This document shows, one piece after another, positions 27,372 through 38,655 of a DNA stretch of 64,000 bases (the first letter of the stretch is position 1; each line of letters starts with the position of its first letter). The translations under genes and the position numbers were made by a program. The DNA comes from Cryobacterium shii (GTDB lineage: Bacteria; Actinomycetota; Actinomycetes; Actinomycetales; Microbacteriaceae), in contig NZ_SOFY01000077.1 in assembly GCF_004402595.1 (NCBI RefSeq), positions 62,001-126,000 on the forward strand, in the 5' to 3' direction. The notes under the pieces were generated by a model, which worked only from the letters and a program-made list of their open reading frames with translations, was not told the origin of the DNA and did not search any database.

Positions 27372-27920
27372 ATGTTTAACGCAGTGATTGCAGCTGCTGC
27401 TGAGAAGGCGGAAAATCCGCTTCTCCCCGCGGTCTACGACATAGTCTGGTCCTCGCTCATTTTCGTGGTCATTCTGTTCTTCTTCTGGAAGCTCGTGCTT
27501 CCGAGGATGCAGAAGCTTCTCGACGACCGCGCAGAGGCCATCGAGGGCAACATCGCGAAAGCGGACGATGCCCAGCGCAAGGCCGAAGCTGCTCTCGAGC
27601 AGTACACGGCCCAGCTTGCTGACGCTCGCGCCGAGGCCGGCCAGATTCGCGAGCACGCTCGCATCGACGGCCAGAAGATCATCAACGAGCACAAGGAACA
27701 GGCCCTGGCCGAAGCCGCTCGCGTGACCACCAGCGCCAAGGCTCAGATTGAAGCAGAACGTCAGGCGGCAGTCGTGTCCCTTCGTTCCGAAGTGGGCACC
27801 CTGGCCATCGACCTCGCATCCGGTGTCATCGGCGAAAGCCTGACCGACGACGCGAAGGCCACCGCCATCGTCGACCGTTTCCTGGCCGACCTTGAGGCCT
27901 CGGAGAAAGCAGCTAAGTAA
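27372..27920 (+). CDS. atpF: ATP synthase Fo subunit b
   Basis: A 182-residue stator subunit: one N-terminal membrane helix (about 28-48) followed by a long charged coiled coil (KLLDDRAEAIEGNIAKADDA and onward) that reaches F1. It is preceded by AGGAGG and overlaps atpH by one base (TAATG). Confidence 0.94.
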   Translation: MFNAVIAAAAEKAENPLLPAVYDIVWSSLIFVVILFFFWKLVLPRMQKLLDDRAEAIEGNIAKADDAQRKAEAALEQYTAQLADARAEAGQIREHARIDGQKIINEHKEQALAEAARVTTSAKAQIEAERQAAVVSLRSEVGTLAIDLASGVIGESLTDDAKATAIVDRFLADLEASEKAAK

Positions 27921-28714
27921 TGGGAAGCGCCACCAGAGAAGCTTTGGCCTCGTCGCGGGCGGCACTGGCTGCCCAGGGCAGCACGGCCGATCTGGCGACG
28001 GGCGAGAGCCTGTTGAACGCCGGTCGCGTGATCGGTGACTCCTCGCAGCTCCTGTCCGCTCTGGTCGACCCGGCAGCGGATGCCGCGGCGAAGGCGGCGC
28101 TCGTTCGCGCCGTGTTCGCCTCGGCCCTGACCCCCACGGCACTGGAGCTTCTCCAGTCCGTCGCTGCGACTCGCTGGTCGAGTCACAGCGACCTGCTGGC
28201 CGGGGTCGAGGACCTCGGGTTGCGTTCGATCGCATCCTCGACCGACGACGGGATCGTCGAGGCCGAGCTGTTCGCCTTCGGCAGCGCCGTCTCGTCCAAC
28301 GCGGAGCTCGAACTCGCTCTGGCCAGCAAGTTGGGAAAGGCGAGCGCCAAAGTCGGCCTCGTCAACTCCCTGCTGGGCGGCAAGGTCACCGAACAGACGC
28401 TGTCGATCGTGCGGCACCTCGTGCAGCAGCCTCGCGGCCGCCGCATCGGCGAGTTGCTGCGCTACGCGGCATCCGTCGTCGCCGACCAGTCAGGGGCCTC
28501 GATCGCCACGATCACGTCCGCCGCAACGCTCGCGCCCGAACAGGTGGAGCGCCTCCGCACGAGCCTCACCGCTCGTTACGGTCGTCGGCTCACGCTCAAC
28601 CAGGTCGTCAACCCGGCTCTGGTCGGGGGAGTCCATGTTCAAATCGGTGACGACGTCATCGATGGCAGCATCGCCACCCGCCTGAAAGACCTCCGAAGCA
28701 AGCTCGCTGGCTGA
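27920..28714 (+). CDS. atpH: ATP synthase F1 subunit delta
   Basis: A 264-residue delta subunit joining the b stalk to the top of F1. It is longer than the roughly 180 residues of E. coli delta, as usual in this order. The C-terminal signature RYGRRLTLNQVVNPALVGG and VQIGDDVIDGSIATRL is clear. It overlaps atpF by one base. Confidence 0.92.
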   Translation: MGSATREALASSRAALAAQGSTADLATGESLLNAGRVIGDSSQLLSALVDPAADAAAKAALVRAVFASALTPTALELLQSVAATRWSSHSDLLAGVEDLGLRSIASSTDDGIVEAELFAFGSAVSSNAELELALASKLGKASAKVGLVNSLLGGKVTEQTLSIVRHLVQQPRGRRIGELLRYAASVVADQSGASIATITSAATLAPEQVERLRTSLTARYGRRLTLNQVVNPALVGGVHVQIGDDVIDGSIATRLKDLRSKLAG

Positions 28715-28740
28715 GCGTTCAGCCAGTAACACACACACCT

Positions 28741-28758
28741 CGGGACGGCAGCGTCCCG
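28741..28758 (+). other. small hairpin between atpH and atpA
   Basis: CGGGACG pairs with CGTCCCG around a 4-base loop. A second short stem (CTGTAC/GTACAG, 28772-28788) follows directly, ending 2 bases before the ribosome binding site of atpA. There is no T-tract, so an mRNA processing or stability element is more likely than a terminator. Confidence 0.5.
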
Positions 28759-28801
28759 TGCACGACAGAACCTGTACATCCGGTACAGAAAAGGGAAGAT
28801 G

Positions 28802-30439
28802 ATGGCAGAACTAACGATCAGCCCCGATGAGATCCGCGACGCTCTCCAGGACTTCGTCAAGTCCTACGAGCCGAACAAGACCGCAACGACCGAGGTTGGC
28901 TACGTCACCACGGCCGGCGACGGGATCGCACACGTCGAAGGCCTTCCCAGCGTGATGGCGAACGAGCTCATCAAATTCGCTGACGGCACCCTGGGCCTGG
29001 CCCAGAACCTCGACGAAGACGAGATTGGCGTCGTCGTGCTCGGCGAGTTCACCGGCATCGTCGAGGGCATGGAGGTGCACCGCACTGGTGAGGTTCTCTC
29101 CGTACCCGTCGGCGACGGCTACCTCGGCCGTGTCGTCGATCCGCTCGGTGCTCCCATCGACGGCCTCGGCGAGATCAAGACCGAGGGCCGTCGTGCCCTC
29201 GAACTCCAGGCTCCCGGCGTCATGCACCGCAAGTCGGTTCACGAGCCGATGCAGACCGGCATCAAGGCGATCGACGCCATGATCCCGATCGGGCGCGGAC
29301 AGCGTCAGCTGATCATCGGTGACCGCCAGACCGGCAAAACGGCCATCGCGATCGACACGATCATCAACCAGAAGGCCAACTGGGCTTCGGGCGACGTCAA
29401 CAAGCAAGTTCGTTGCATCTACGTCGCCATCGGCCAGAAGGGTTCCACGATCGCCGCCGTCAAGGGCGCGCTCGAGGACGCCGGCGTGATGGAGTACACG
29501 ACCATCGTCGCGTCCCCGGCCTCCGACCCCGCCGGCTTCAAGTACCTCGCCCCGTACACCGGTTCGGCCATCGGCCAGCACTGGATGTACGCCGGCAAGC
29601 ACGTCCTCATCATCTTCGACGACCTGTCCAAGCAGGCCGAGGCCTACCGTGCGGTCTCGCTGCTGCTGCGTCGCCCGCCGGGGCGCGAGGCATACCCGGG
29701 CGACGTGTTCTACCTGCACTCCCGTCTGCTCGAGCGTTGCGCGAAGCTCTCCGACGAACTCGGCGCCGGATCGATGACCGGTCTTCCGATCATCGAGACC
29801 AAGGCCAACGACGTCTCCGCGTACATCCCGACCAACGTGATCTCGATCACCGACGGCCAGATCTTCCTGCAGTCCGACCTGTTCAACGCCAACCAGCGTC
29901 CCGCAGTCGACGTGGGCATCTCGGTCTCGCGAGTCGGCGGTGACGCTCAGGTCAAGTCGATCAAGAAGGTCTCCGGAACTCTCAAGCTCGAACTGGCCCA
30001 GTACCGCTCGCTCGAGGCCTTCGCGATGTTCGCGTCCGACCTCGACGCGACCAGCCGTCGCCAGCTGGCCCGTGGCGCCCGTCTGACCGAACTGCTCAAG
30101 CAGCCCCAGTACTCGCCGTACCCGGTCGAAGATCAGGTCGTCTCGATCTGGGCCGGCACGAACGGCAAGTTCGACGAGGTTCCGGTCGAGGACGTTCTGC
30201 GTTTCGAGCGCGGGCTGCTCGACCACCTGGGTCGCACCACCGAGGTCCTCAAGACGCTGCGCGAGACGAACATCCTCGATGACGCCACCGTCGCGACGCT
30301 CGAACTCGAGGTCGACAAGTTCAAGCAGGGCTTCCAGACCGGCGAGGGCAAGCCACTCGCCTCGGTCGGCAAGGAAGAATTCACGGCCATCGCCGTCGAA
30401 GACGTGAATCAGGAAAAGATCGTCAAGCACCGACGCTAA
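28802..30439 (+). CDS. atpA: ATP synthase F1 subunit alpha
   Basis: A 545-residue F1 subunit. Walker A GDRQTGKT is at 173-180, the nucleotide-contact YVAIGQKGS is present, and the alpha hallmark [15 protein letters not shown] leads into the C-terminal helical domain. A second ATG at 28799 directly precedes the chosen one. Met 28802 leaves better spacing from AAGGGAAG and gives the usual [15 protein letters not shown]. Confidence 0.96.
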   Translation: MAELTISPDEIRDALQDFVKSYEPNKTATTEVGYVTTAGDGIAHVEGLPSVMANELIKFADGTLGLAQNLDEDEIGVVVLGEFTGIVEGMEVHRTGEVLSVPVGDGYLGRVVDPLGAPIDGLGEIKTEGRRALELQAPGVMHRKSVHEPMQTGIKAIDAMIPIGRGQRQLIIGDRQTGKTAIAIDTIINQKANWASGDVNKQVRCIYVAIGQKGSTIAAVKGALEDAGVMEYTTIVASPASDPAGFKYLAPYTGSAIGQHWMYAGKHVLIIFDDLSKQAEAYRAVSLLLRRPPGREAYPGDVFYLHSRLLERCAKLSDELGAGSMTGLPIIETKANDVSAYIPTNVISITDGQIFLQSDLFNANQRPAVDVGISVSRVGGDAQVKSIKKVSGTLKLELAQYRSLEAFAMFASDLDATSRRQLARGARLTELLKQPQYSPYPVEDQVVSIWAGTNGKFDEVPVEDVLRFERGLLDHLGRTTEVLKTLRETNILDDATVATLELEVDKFKQGFQTGEGKPLASVGKEEFTAIAVEDVNQEKIVKHRR

Positions 30440-30463
30440 GCGCCCCGGTCGCGTTCCCCACCG

Positions 30464-30492
30464 GGTCTGAACGAACAAAACTCGTTCGGACC
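30464..30492 (+). other. hairpin between atpA and atpG
   Basis: GGTCTGAACGA (30464-30474) pairs with TCGTTCGGACC (30482-30492) with one G-U pair, around a 7-base A-rich loop. It sits in the 124-base gap, the widest inside the operon. There is no T-run, so an RNA processing or stability element is the best guess. Confidence 0.5.
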
Positions 30493-30563
30493 AGGGGGAG
30501 CGCGGCCAGGCTCGCACGGCCACCGCACCACCCCACCCACTGACAAGGAAGCACAGGAGACAC

Positions 30564-32949
<2,386 letters not shown>

Positions 32950-32951
32950 TC

Positions 32952-33218
32952 ATGGCCGGGACCCCGCTCACGGTCAGTGTCGTCGCGGCCGACCACGAGG
33001 TCTGGTCCGGCGAGGCCAGCATGGTGGTCGCCCGCACCGTGGAGGGCCAGATCGGTATCCTTCCCGGGCACGAGCCCATGCTGGCGATCCTTGCCAGTGG
33101 CGAGGTTCGGGTGACCCTGAGCGGCGGTGAGAAAGTCGTCGCCGAGGCGGCGGACGGCTTCCTGTCGGTCGCCAACAACGTGGTCACGATCGTCGCACGC
33201 AAGGCAGAGCTCGTTTAG
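32952..33218 (+). CDS. atpC: ATP synthase F1 subunit epsilon, short form
   Basis: An 88-residue protein with only the N-terminal beta-sandwich (VSVVAADHEVWSGEASMVVA, GQIGILPGHEPMLAIL). It ends in VARKAELV, where the sandwich ends. The two C-terminal helices that block ATP hydrolysis in most bacteria are absent; family members usually have about 130 residues. It starts 2 bases after the atpD stop. Short epsilons occur in related actinobacteria, so this is a lineage feature, not a frameshift. Confidence 0.92.
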   Translation: MAGTPLTVSVVAADHEVWSGEASMVVARTVEGQIGILPGHEPMLAILASGEVRVTLSGGEKVVAEAADGFLSVANNVVTIVARKAELV

Positions 33219-33223
33219 TTCGC

Positions 33224-33994
33224 TTGCTGATCCTGCTGCCGCCGTCCGAGACAAAACGTCTCGGTGGCATCGAAGTACCGCTTGACCTGCAGTCCCTCCA
33301 GTACCCGTCGCTTGCATCCAAGCGGCGGGTACTTGTGCGTTCGCTCCGCTCGCTCGCCCGGCATCCGGATGAGATGATGGCGGCCTTGAAGCTGGGCCGC
33401 ACCCAGTCCGCCGAGGTCGGACGGAATCTGGCGCTGTCATCGTCACCGACCATGCCGGTGCTGGACCGCTACACCGGGGTGCTTTACGACGCCCTCGACG
33501 CCGGCACCCTGTCGCCGGCCGACCGCGACTGGGCCCGGCACCACGTGCTGGTGCACTCCGCACTGTTCGGGCCGGTCGGCGCGCTGGACCTCATTCCGGC
33601 CTACCGCCTCTCGTGCAGCTCGAAGCTGCCCGAGATCGCCCTGAAGAAGCACTGGGCGGAGTCAATCGCGCGTGTGCTGGCCGAGTCTGAGGGGCTCCTG
33701 CTCGACTTCCGCTCCGCGGGCTATGTCGCGCTCGGGCCCGCGCCGGTGCGTCCCGGCTCCGTCTATCTCCGCGTCCTCGCCGAGACTGCGGACGGCCGCA
33801 CGCGCGCCCTGAACCACTTCAACAAGCAGGCGAAGGGCCGCTTCACCCGGGCCCTCGTGCAGCACGGCGAGTCCTTCACGACGCTCGACGCGTTGCTCGG
33901 GTGGGCGGCCGGGGCGGGCTTTGTTCTGCGCCCCGGATCGGTCGGGGAACTCGACCTGGTCGTCGACCAGTCGATTGCCGCCGCCACGGTCTGA
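33224..33994 (+). CDS. YaaA family peroxide stress/DNA-binding protein (DUF328)
   Basis: A 256-residue protein with the family markers: LILLPPSETKR at the N-terminus, YTGVLYDALDAGTL, VHSALFGPVGALDLIPAYRLS, LLDFRSAGYVALGP and FNKQAKGRFTRALV. E. coli YaaA lowers free iron under peroxide stress and binds DNA. It begins at a TTG 5 bases after the atpC stop, so it may be translated from the end of the atp mRNA. Confidence 0.88.
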   Translation: MLILLPPSETKRLGGIEVPLDLQSLQYPSLASKRRVLVRSLRSLARHPDEMMAALKLGRTQSAEVGRNLALSSSPTMPVLDRYTGVLYDALDAGTLSPADRDWARHHVLVHSALFGPVGALDLIPAYRLSCSSKLPEIALKKHWAESIARVLAESEGLLLDFRSAGYVALGPAPVRPGSVYLRVLAETADGRTRALNHFNKQAKGRFTRALVQHGESFTTLDALLGWAAGAGFVLRPGSVGELDLVVDQSIAAATV

Positions 33995-34024
33995 AAGCGG
34001 CCCCACCGACGGGCATTCCGGCCC

Positions 34025-34030
34025 TAGGCT
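34025..34030 (+). promoter_or_regulatory. -10 box for a leaderless mdh mRNA
   Basis: TAGGCT ends exactly 6 bases before GTG 34037 and touches the alternative GTG 34031. Transcription would start at the second GTG, which decides the start. Confidence 0.5.
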
Positions 34031-34036
34031 GTGACC

Positions 34037-35023
34037 GTGCCCACACCACCTATGAACGTCACCGTCACCGGCGCCGGCGGCCAAATCGGCTACACCCTGG
34101 TCTTTCGGATTGCGTCAGGCGCCCTGCTCGGCCCGACCACACCGATCAACCTCACCCTGCTCGAGATCCCCGGGGGACGCGCCGCCGCGGAGGGCACAGC
34201 CCTCGAGCTGCAGGACTGCGCGTTCCCGCTGCTGCGGTCGGTCACCGTCACGGAAGACCCTGTCCGCGCCTTCGACGGGGTCAGCATCGCGCTGCTGGTC
34301 GGTTCCCGGCCCCGGGCCGTCGGCATGGAGCGGGTGGCTCTGCTCGAGAGCAACGGTCGCATCTTCGGGCCGCAGGGGCTCGCGCTCAACGAGGGCGCGG
34401 CATCCGATGTGCGCGTCCTGGTCGTGGGCAACCCCGTGAACACCAATGCCCTCGTTGCCAGCGCTTTCGCTCCGGACATTCCGGCGGAACGCTTCACGGC
34501 CATGACCCGGCTGGACCACAACCGCGGGCTCGGCCAGTTGGCCGCCCGGCTGGGCGTGCCCGTTCCCGAGATCGACGGACTCACCGTGTGGGGGAACCAC
34601 TCCGCCAGCCAGTACCCGGATGTCTCCCACGCGACCGCGGGCGGGCGCCCGGTGTCCGGCCTCGTGGACGAGGCGTGGCTGACCGGGGAGTTCATTCCCC
34701 GGGTCGCCAACCGCGGTTACGAGATCATCCAGGCACGCGGCGCGTCGTCCGCGGCGTCCGCGGCCAGTGCGGCCATCGACCACGTCTACGACTGGGTCAA
34801 CGGGACCGGCGACCGATGGACCTCCGCGGGCGTCGTGTCGGACGGCTCCTACGGCGTGCCGGAGGGTCTGGTCTGTTCATTCCCGGTGCGCGGCGTGGAC
34901 GGGCGATACGAGATCGTGCCGAACCTCTCGATCGACGCCTTCTCGCGCGCCCGGATCGACAACTCGGTCGCCGAGCTGCTTGAAGAGCGCGCCGCGGTTC
35001 TGTCTCTCGGCCTGCTGCCCTGA
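34037..35023 (+). CDS. mdh: malate dehydrogenase
   Basis: A 328-residue NAD-dependent enzyme of the TCA cycle. The NAD loop is [16 protein letters not shown]. The catalytic set is [14 protein letters not shown] (Asp/Arg) and [13 protein letters not shown] (His). The length and the long actinobacterial N-terminus fit the cytosolic-type MDH group. GTG 34037 is preferred over GTG 34031 because of the -10 box at 34025. Confidence 0.95.
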   Translation: MPTPPMNVTVTGAGGQIGYTLVFRIASGALLGPTTPINLTLLEIPGGRAAAEGTALELQDCAFPLLRSVTVTEDPVRAFDGVSIALLVGSRPRAVGMERVALLESNGRIFGPQGLALNEGAASDVRVLVVGNPVNTNALVASAFAPDIPAERFTAMTRLDHNRGLGQLAARLGVPVPEIDGLTVWGNHSASQYPDVSHATAGGRPVSGLVDEAWLTGEFIPRVANRGYEIIQARGASSAASAASAAIDHVYDWVNGTGDRWTSAGVVSDGSYGVPEGLVCSFPVRGVDGRYEIVPNLSIDAFSRARIDNSVAELLEERAAVLSLGLLP

Positions 35024-35075
35024 CCTCCGGTCGGACCTCCAGCCGATCCTCTGGTCGGCGCCTCCAGCCGGTCCT

Positions 35076-35663
35076 CTAGTCGGCGGAGGCGCGGTGGCAG
35101 CCCTGCACGTGATCGTCGACGAGGCCCGCGGACTGCATCAGCGCGTACATCGTGGTGGGGCCGACGAACCGGTAACCGCGGGCGCGCAGCTCGCGGCTGA
35201 GCGCCGTCGATTCCGGGGTGATGGCCGGGATCTCGCTGAGCGTTACCAGCCGGGAGCTGCGGCCTGGCGGTGCGAAGCTCCAGATCAGCGCGGCCAGGCT
35301 GTGACCGAGGTCCCGGGTGACCCGGGCGTTGCCGATGGTCGCCTCGATCTTCCCGCGGTGGCGGATGATGCTGGGATCGGCCACGAGACGGGCGACGTCT
35401 GATTCGTCCATGACGGCGACCCGGTCCACCTCGAAGCCGTGAAACGCGGCCCGGAAGGCGGGGCGTCGCCGCAGGATCGTGATCCACGACAAGCCCGCCT
35501 GGAAGCCCTCGAGGCACAGCTTCTCGAACAGCGCCCGGTCGTCCCGAAGCGGACGTCCCCACTCTTCATCGTGGTATCGCCGGTATTCGGCGTCGTCGCC
35601 CACCCAGCCGCAGCGGGCGAGCCCGTCCGCGCCCACCCGGAGCGAACCGGTCGCGTCGGTCAC
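35076..35663 (-). CDS. tag: DNA-3-methyladenine glycosylase I
   Basis: A 195-residue base-excision enzyme removing 3-methyladenine. The N-terminal RCGWVGDDAEYRRYHDEEWG with the zinc ligand Cys18 is diagnostic, as are LCLEGFQAGLSWITIL and the C-terminal GPTTMYALMQSAGLVDDH, with H and C of the HVQGCH end completing the zinc site. It overlaps ogt by 4 bases: two alkylation-repair enzymes in one operon. Confidence 0.95.
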   Translation of the reverse strand: MTDATGSLRVGADGLARCGWVGDDAEYRRYHDEEWGRPLRDDRALFEKLCLEGFQAGLSWITILRRRPAFRAAFHGFEVDRVAVMDESDVARLVADPSIIRHRGKIEATIGNARVTRDLGHSLAALIWSFAPPGRSSRLVTLSEIPAITPESTALSRELRARGYRFVGPTTMYALMQSAGLVDDHVQGCHRASAD

Positions 35664-36160
35664 GACCGGTGCTCGATGCCTTCGTGATCGAGCAGCCAGA
35701 CCTTGGTGGGGATGCCGCTGCCTCCGCTGTACCCGGTGATGCGCCCGTCAGCGGCCAACACCCGGTGACAACCGACCAGGATGGGCACGGGATTCGCACC
35801 GATGGCGCCGCCGACGGCCCGACCTGAGCCCGGCTTTTCCAGCGACCTCGCCACTTCTCCGTACGAGGTGACGTCGCCGAAGCCCAGTGCGGCCAGGCGC
35901 GCCCAGACATCCTTCTGGAACGCAGTGCCCTGCCGCGGCCGGACGGGCACGTCGAAGCTGGTGCGGGTTCCGGCGAAGTACTCCGTCAGCTCCCGGGCGG
36001 CCTGGGCGAGCAGGGGGGAGGGGGCCTCTGCCGACGCCTCCAGGGGCAGATGCCCGTCGCGCTCGATCGAGAGCGACAGGATGCTCTCACCGTCGCTGGT
36101 CAGTTCCAGCCGCCCAATGGGGCTGGGCAGCCGGATCAAAGACGTTTCGATGCTGATCAT
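35660..36160 (-). CDS. ogt: methylated-DNA-[protein]-cysteine S-methyltransferase with GCHR instead of PCHR
   Basis: A 166-residue suicide repair protein that takes the methyl group from O6-methylguanine onto Cys131. The C-terminal domain is typical (GTAFQKDVWARLAALGFG, TSYGEVARSL, RAVGGAIGANPVPILV). The active-site motif is GCHRVLA, where nearly all family members have PCHRV. The start at 36160 is set by the -10 box TACAGT at 36167-36172; the same frame is open to 36400, but that part is not protein-like. Confidence 0.93.
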   Translation of the reverse strand: MISIETSLIRLPSPIGRLELTSDGESILSLSIERDGHLPLEASAEAPSPLLAQAARELTEYFAGTRTSFDVPVRPRQGTAFQKDVWARLAALGFGDVTSYGEVARSLEKPGSGRAVGGAIGANPVPILVGCHRVLAADGRITGYSGGSGIPTKVWLLDHEGIEHRS

Positions 36161-36166
36161 GACTCG

Positions 36167-36172
36167 ACTGTA
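36167..36172 (-). promoter_or_regulatory. -10 box for a leaderless ogt-tag mRNA
   Basis: On the minus strand TACAGT is followed by six bases and the ogt ATG at 36160. Confidence 0.5.
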
Positions 36173-36284
36173 GTCGGCGCCGCAGCGGGACTCTGGCGGC
36201 TTTCGGACCTGAGGGGAACTGGCACCGTCGCCCACTGGGGAGGAGGCTTCGGCCATGGCCACCCGACCGGACCAGGCCCCCGGC

Positions 36285-37451
36285 TCAGGCCAGCGGTAGG
36301 TGCGGGTAGTCGGCGGAGCGGTTCTGGAAGGCCAGGATGCTGGGATTCTGGATGACCCCGTTCCTGATCTCGATCGCCCGGCGCAGGGTCTCGTCGGCAC
36401 CCCAGGCGTTCTCGCCCCTCAGCACGTCCTCGAGGTAGGGGAGGAGTGCCGCACTGATCTCCCAGGTGGCGGAGTCCCACAGATAGGAGGGACTGTGGTC
36501 GACCGCGTAGTACGTGACGTTGTCGCCGACGGTGAAGACCGGGTTGGCGAACGTGGTCGGCCGGGCCCAGGCGAACCCCATGCCGGCATCGCACGACACG
36601 TCGACGACGAGGGTTCCCGGGGCGAGCAGCGCGAGGTCCGCATCCCGCAGGAAGGTGAGCGGCTGGTTGGGGTCCTGCAGCACGCAGTTCACGATCACGT
36701 CGTGGCCGGCCAGGAAGTCGGGCAGCGGCATCCGTTTGCCCTCGACCAGAACGGAGTCGACCGAACCGGCGGCGACACCACCGGAGTCGCCGGCGCCATC
36801 CTCGCGCACGAGCGGCACGATCCGGGCGGCGTCGAACACCGACCCCGGCGCGATGGCGCGCGGGGTGACCAGGCTGACGTCGGTGACTCCGTGGGCCCCC
36901 AGGGCCGTCACGGCTCCGCGGGCGGTGGACCCGGATCCGATCACGGCCGCGCGCAGCGGGCGGCCGTACACGCCGGTCGAGCCAACGAGCGACAGGGCGT
37001 GCACCACCGAGGCGTAACCGGCGAGCTCGTTGTTCTTCTGCAGGATGTGCCGTTTGAAGTCGCCGTCCGCGGTCCACTCGTTCATCGCCTCGAAGGCGAT
37101 CAGGGTGAGTTTCTTGTCGATGGCGAGCTGGGTGAGGGCCGGGTCCTGCACGCAGTGCGGCCAGCCCCAGAGGATCTGCCCCTCCCGCAGCTGGCCGATA
37201 TCCGCGAGCAGCGGCTTGGCCAGCAGGATGACGTCACACTCCGCGATCAGCTGCTCGCGGGGGAGCAGGCCGCCCACCAGCGGCGCGAGCCGTTCGTCGG
37301 GCATGCCGAACTGTTCCCCGTAGCCCTGCTCCAGATAGATGCGGCCGCGCACGTCGGCATCAATCTGGTCGAGGTGAAGCGGATGCAGCGGAAGGCGACG
37401 TTCGTCCACCTTGCCGGAACGGGACATGACGCCAATGGAGAGCCGGTTCAT
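36285..37451 (-). CDS. alanine dehydrogenase/transhydrogenase-family protein, N5-(carboxyethyl)ornithine synthase-like
   Basis: A 388-residue two-domain protein. The N-terminal half resembles the AlaDH/PNT substrate domain (LPLHPLHLDQI, RIYLEQGYGEQFGM), and the second half has a Rossmann fold (RAAVIGSGSTARGAVTALGA) and a substrate-site VVDVSCDAGMGFAWARPTTF. This subgroup includes N5-(carboxyethyl)ornithine synthase, which condenses amino acids with pyruvate. The real substrate is unknown. GAAAGG lies before the ATG. It is divergent from the aldo/keto reductase, with a 12-bp palindrome between. Confidence 0.75.
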   Translation of the reverse strand: MNRLSIGVMSRSGKVDERRLPLHPLHLDQIDADVRGRIYLEQGYGEQFGMPDERLAPLVGGLLPREQLIAECDVILLAKPLLADIGQLREGQILWGWPHCVQDPALTQLAIDKKLTLIAFEAMNEWTADGDFKRHILQKNNELAGYASVVHALSLVGSTGVYGRPLRAAVIGSGSTARGAVTALGAHGVTDVSLVTPRAIAPGSVFDAARIVPLVREDGAGDSGGVAAGSVDSVLVEGKRMPLPDFLAGHDVIVNCVLQDPNQPLTFLRDADLALLAPGTLVVDVSCDAGMGFAWARPTTFANPVFTVGDNVTYYAVDHSPSYLWDSATWEISAALLPYLEDVLRGENAWGADETLRRAIEIRNGVIQNPSILAFQNRSADYPHLPLA

Positions 37452-37481
37452 CTGATGCCTTTCGGGTCACGACCTGTTTAG

Positions 37482-37493
37482 CACAGCGCTGTG
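37482..37493. promoter_or_regulatory. perfect 12-bp palindrome, operator candidate
   Basis: CACAGCGCTGTG lies in the 58-base gap between two divergent genes and 4 bases upstream of the -10 box of the aldo/keto reductase. A regulator bound here could control both genes. No cognate regulator is encoded nearby. Confidence 0.4.
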
Positions 37494-37497
37494 AGCC

Positions 37498-37503
37498 TAA
37501 TGT
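37498..37503 (+). promoter_or_regulatory. -10 box for a leaderless aldo/keto reductase mRNA
   Basis: TAATGT ends 6 bases before ATG 37510. Confidence 0.5.
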
Positions 37504-37509
37504 GGGGGC

Positions 37510-38472
37510 ATGGCGCAGATCGACTACCGCAGGCTGGGCGATTCGGGACTGATGGTCTCCACGATCGGCCTCGGCTGCAACAATTTCGGTCGTGCGGGCA
37601 CGGCCACCCAAAGCCAGGCGGGCACCTCCGCCGTCATCGATACGGCGGTCGACGCCGGGATCACCGTGTTCGACACGGCGGACATCTACGGCGCGGAACG
37701 GGGCCTCAGCGAAACCCTGATGGGCCACGCTCTGCAGGGCAAGCGGGACCGGATCGTGCTGGCGTCCAAGTTCGGCATGGACATGAACGGCCGGAACGGG
37801 CCGGACTGGGATGCGCGCGGCTCGCGCCGGTACATCCGCCTGGCCGTCGAGGCCTCGCTCCGGCGGCTGCAGACCGACTGGATCGACCTGTACCAGCTGC
37901 ACACGCCCGACCCGAACACGCCGATCGAGGAGACGCTGCAGACGCTGGACGACCTGATCCGGGAGGGCAAGGTGCGCTACATCGGCCACTCCAACCTGGC
38001 CGGCTGGCAGATCGCGGAGGCCGAGTTCACGGCTCGGCTGCACGGGCATCCGCGGTTCATCTCCGCGCAGAACGAGTACAGCCTGCTCGTGCGCGACGCG
38101 GAGGAGGAGGTGCTGCCGGCCGTCAACGCCTACGGCCTGGGGTTCCTGCCGTTCTTCCCGCTCTACAACGGCCTGTTCACGGGCAAGTTCTCGCGTGCCG
38201 GGGGCCCGGCCGACAGTCGGATCATGATGTTCAGACCCCATCTGGCCGAGACGGCCCCCTGGGACGTGATCGAGAAGTACGAGGCGTTCTGCGACGAACA
38301 CGGCGTGACCATGCTCGCGGCCACGTTCGCCTGGCTCCTGGCCCAGCCGGGGCTCACCAGCGTCATCGCCGGCGCCACGCGGCCGGAGCAGGTCGTGCAG
38401 AACACCCTCGAAGCGAACGAGTGGCAGCCGACGCCCGAGGACGTCGCCTGGATCTCCGACCTGTTCGCGTGA
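37510..38472 (+). CDS. aldo/keto reductase
   Basis: A 320-residue NADPH-dependent reductase with a TIM barrel. The catalytic residues are recognisable: Asp and Tyr in FDTADIYGAERGLSE, Lys in VLASKFGMDMN, and the His motif in YIGHSNLAG. The C-terminal cofactor site is TSVIAGATRPEQVVQN. It belongs to the large group related to AKR11-13; the substrate is unknown. Confidence 0.9.
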   Translation: MAQIDYRRLGDSGLMVSTIGLGCNNFGRAGTATQSQAGTSAVIDTAVDAGITVFDTADIYGAERGLSETLMGHALQGKRDRIVLASKFGMDMNGRNGPDWDARGSRRYIRLAVEASLRRLQTDWIDLYQLHTPDPNTPIEETLQTLDDLIREGKVRYIGHSNLAGWQIAEAEFTARLHGHPRFISAQNEYSLLVRDAEEEVLPAVNAYGLGFLPFFPLYNGLFTGKFSRAGGPADSRIMMFRPHLAETAPWDVIEKYEAFCDEHGVTMLAATFAWLLAQPGLTSVIAGATRPEQVVQNTLEANEWQPTPEDVAWISDLFA

Positions 38473-38529
38473 GTTCACGCGGGGCCGGCCGCCGCGGATG
38501 GGCCCAGGGGGGCCGGCTTCCGCACGGGT

Positions 38530-38535
38530 TAGGCT
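38530..38535 (+). promoter_or_regulatory. -10 box upstream of the acyltransferase, 114-base leader
   Basis: TAGGCT ends 6 bases before an in-frame ATG at 38542, which looks like another leaderless start. But the 38 codons from there have only about half C/G third positions, and a GAGG-led GTG follows at 38656. A leader is therefore preferred. Confidence 0.4.
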
Positions 38536-38655
38536 TACGGGATGCTCGGCGGGAGTAGCCGGTCGCCCGGGGCGAATCATCCTCCGGCAGGTGGCTATCG
38601 TCGCTTGAGTGTTCGAGCGCACGCTCACCCTCGTGCCGACAGTGAGGCTCCACCC

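Noticed and set aside
38542-38655. Leaderless ATG start for the acyltransferase
   Set aside because: The -10 distance fits, but 17 of 39 codons end in A/T, unlike the gene body, and GTG 38656 has GAGG upstream.
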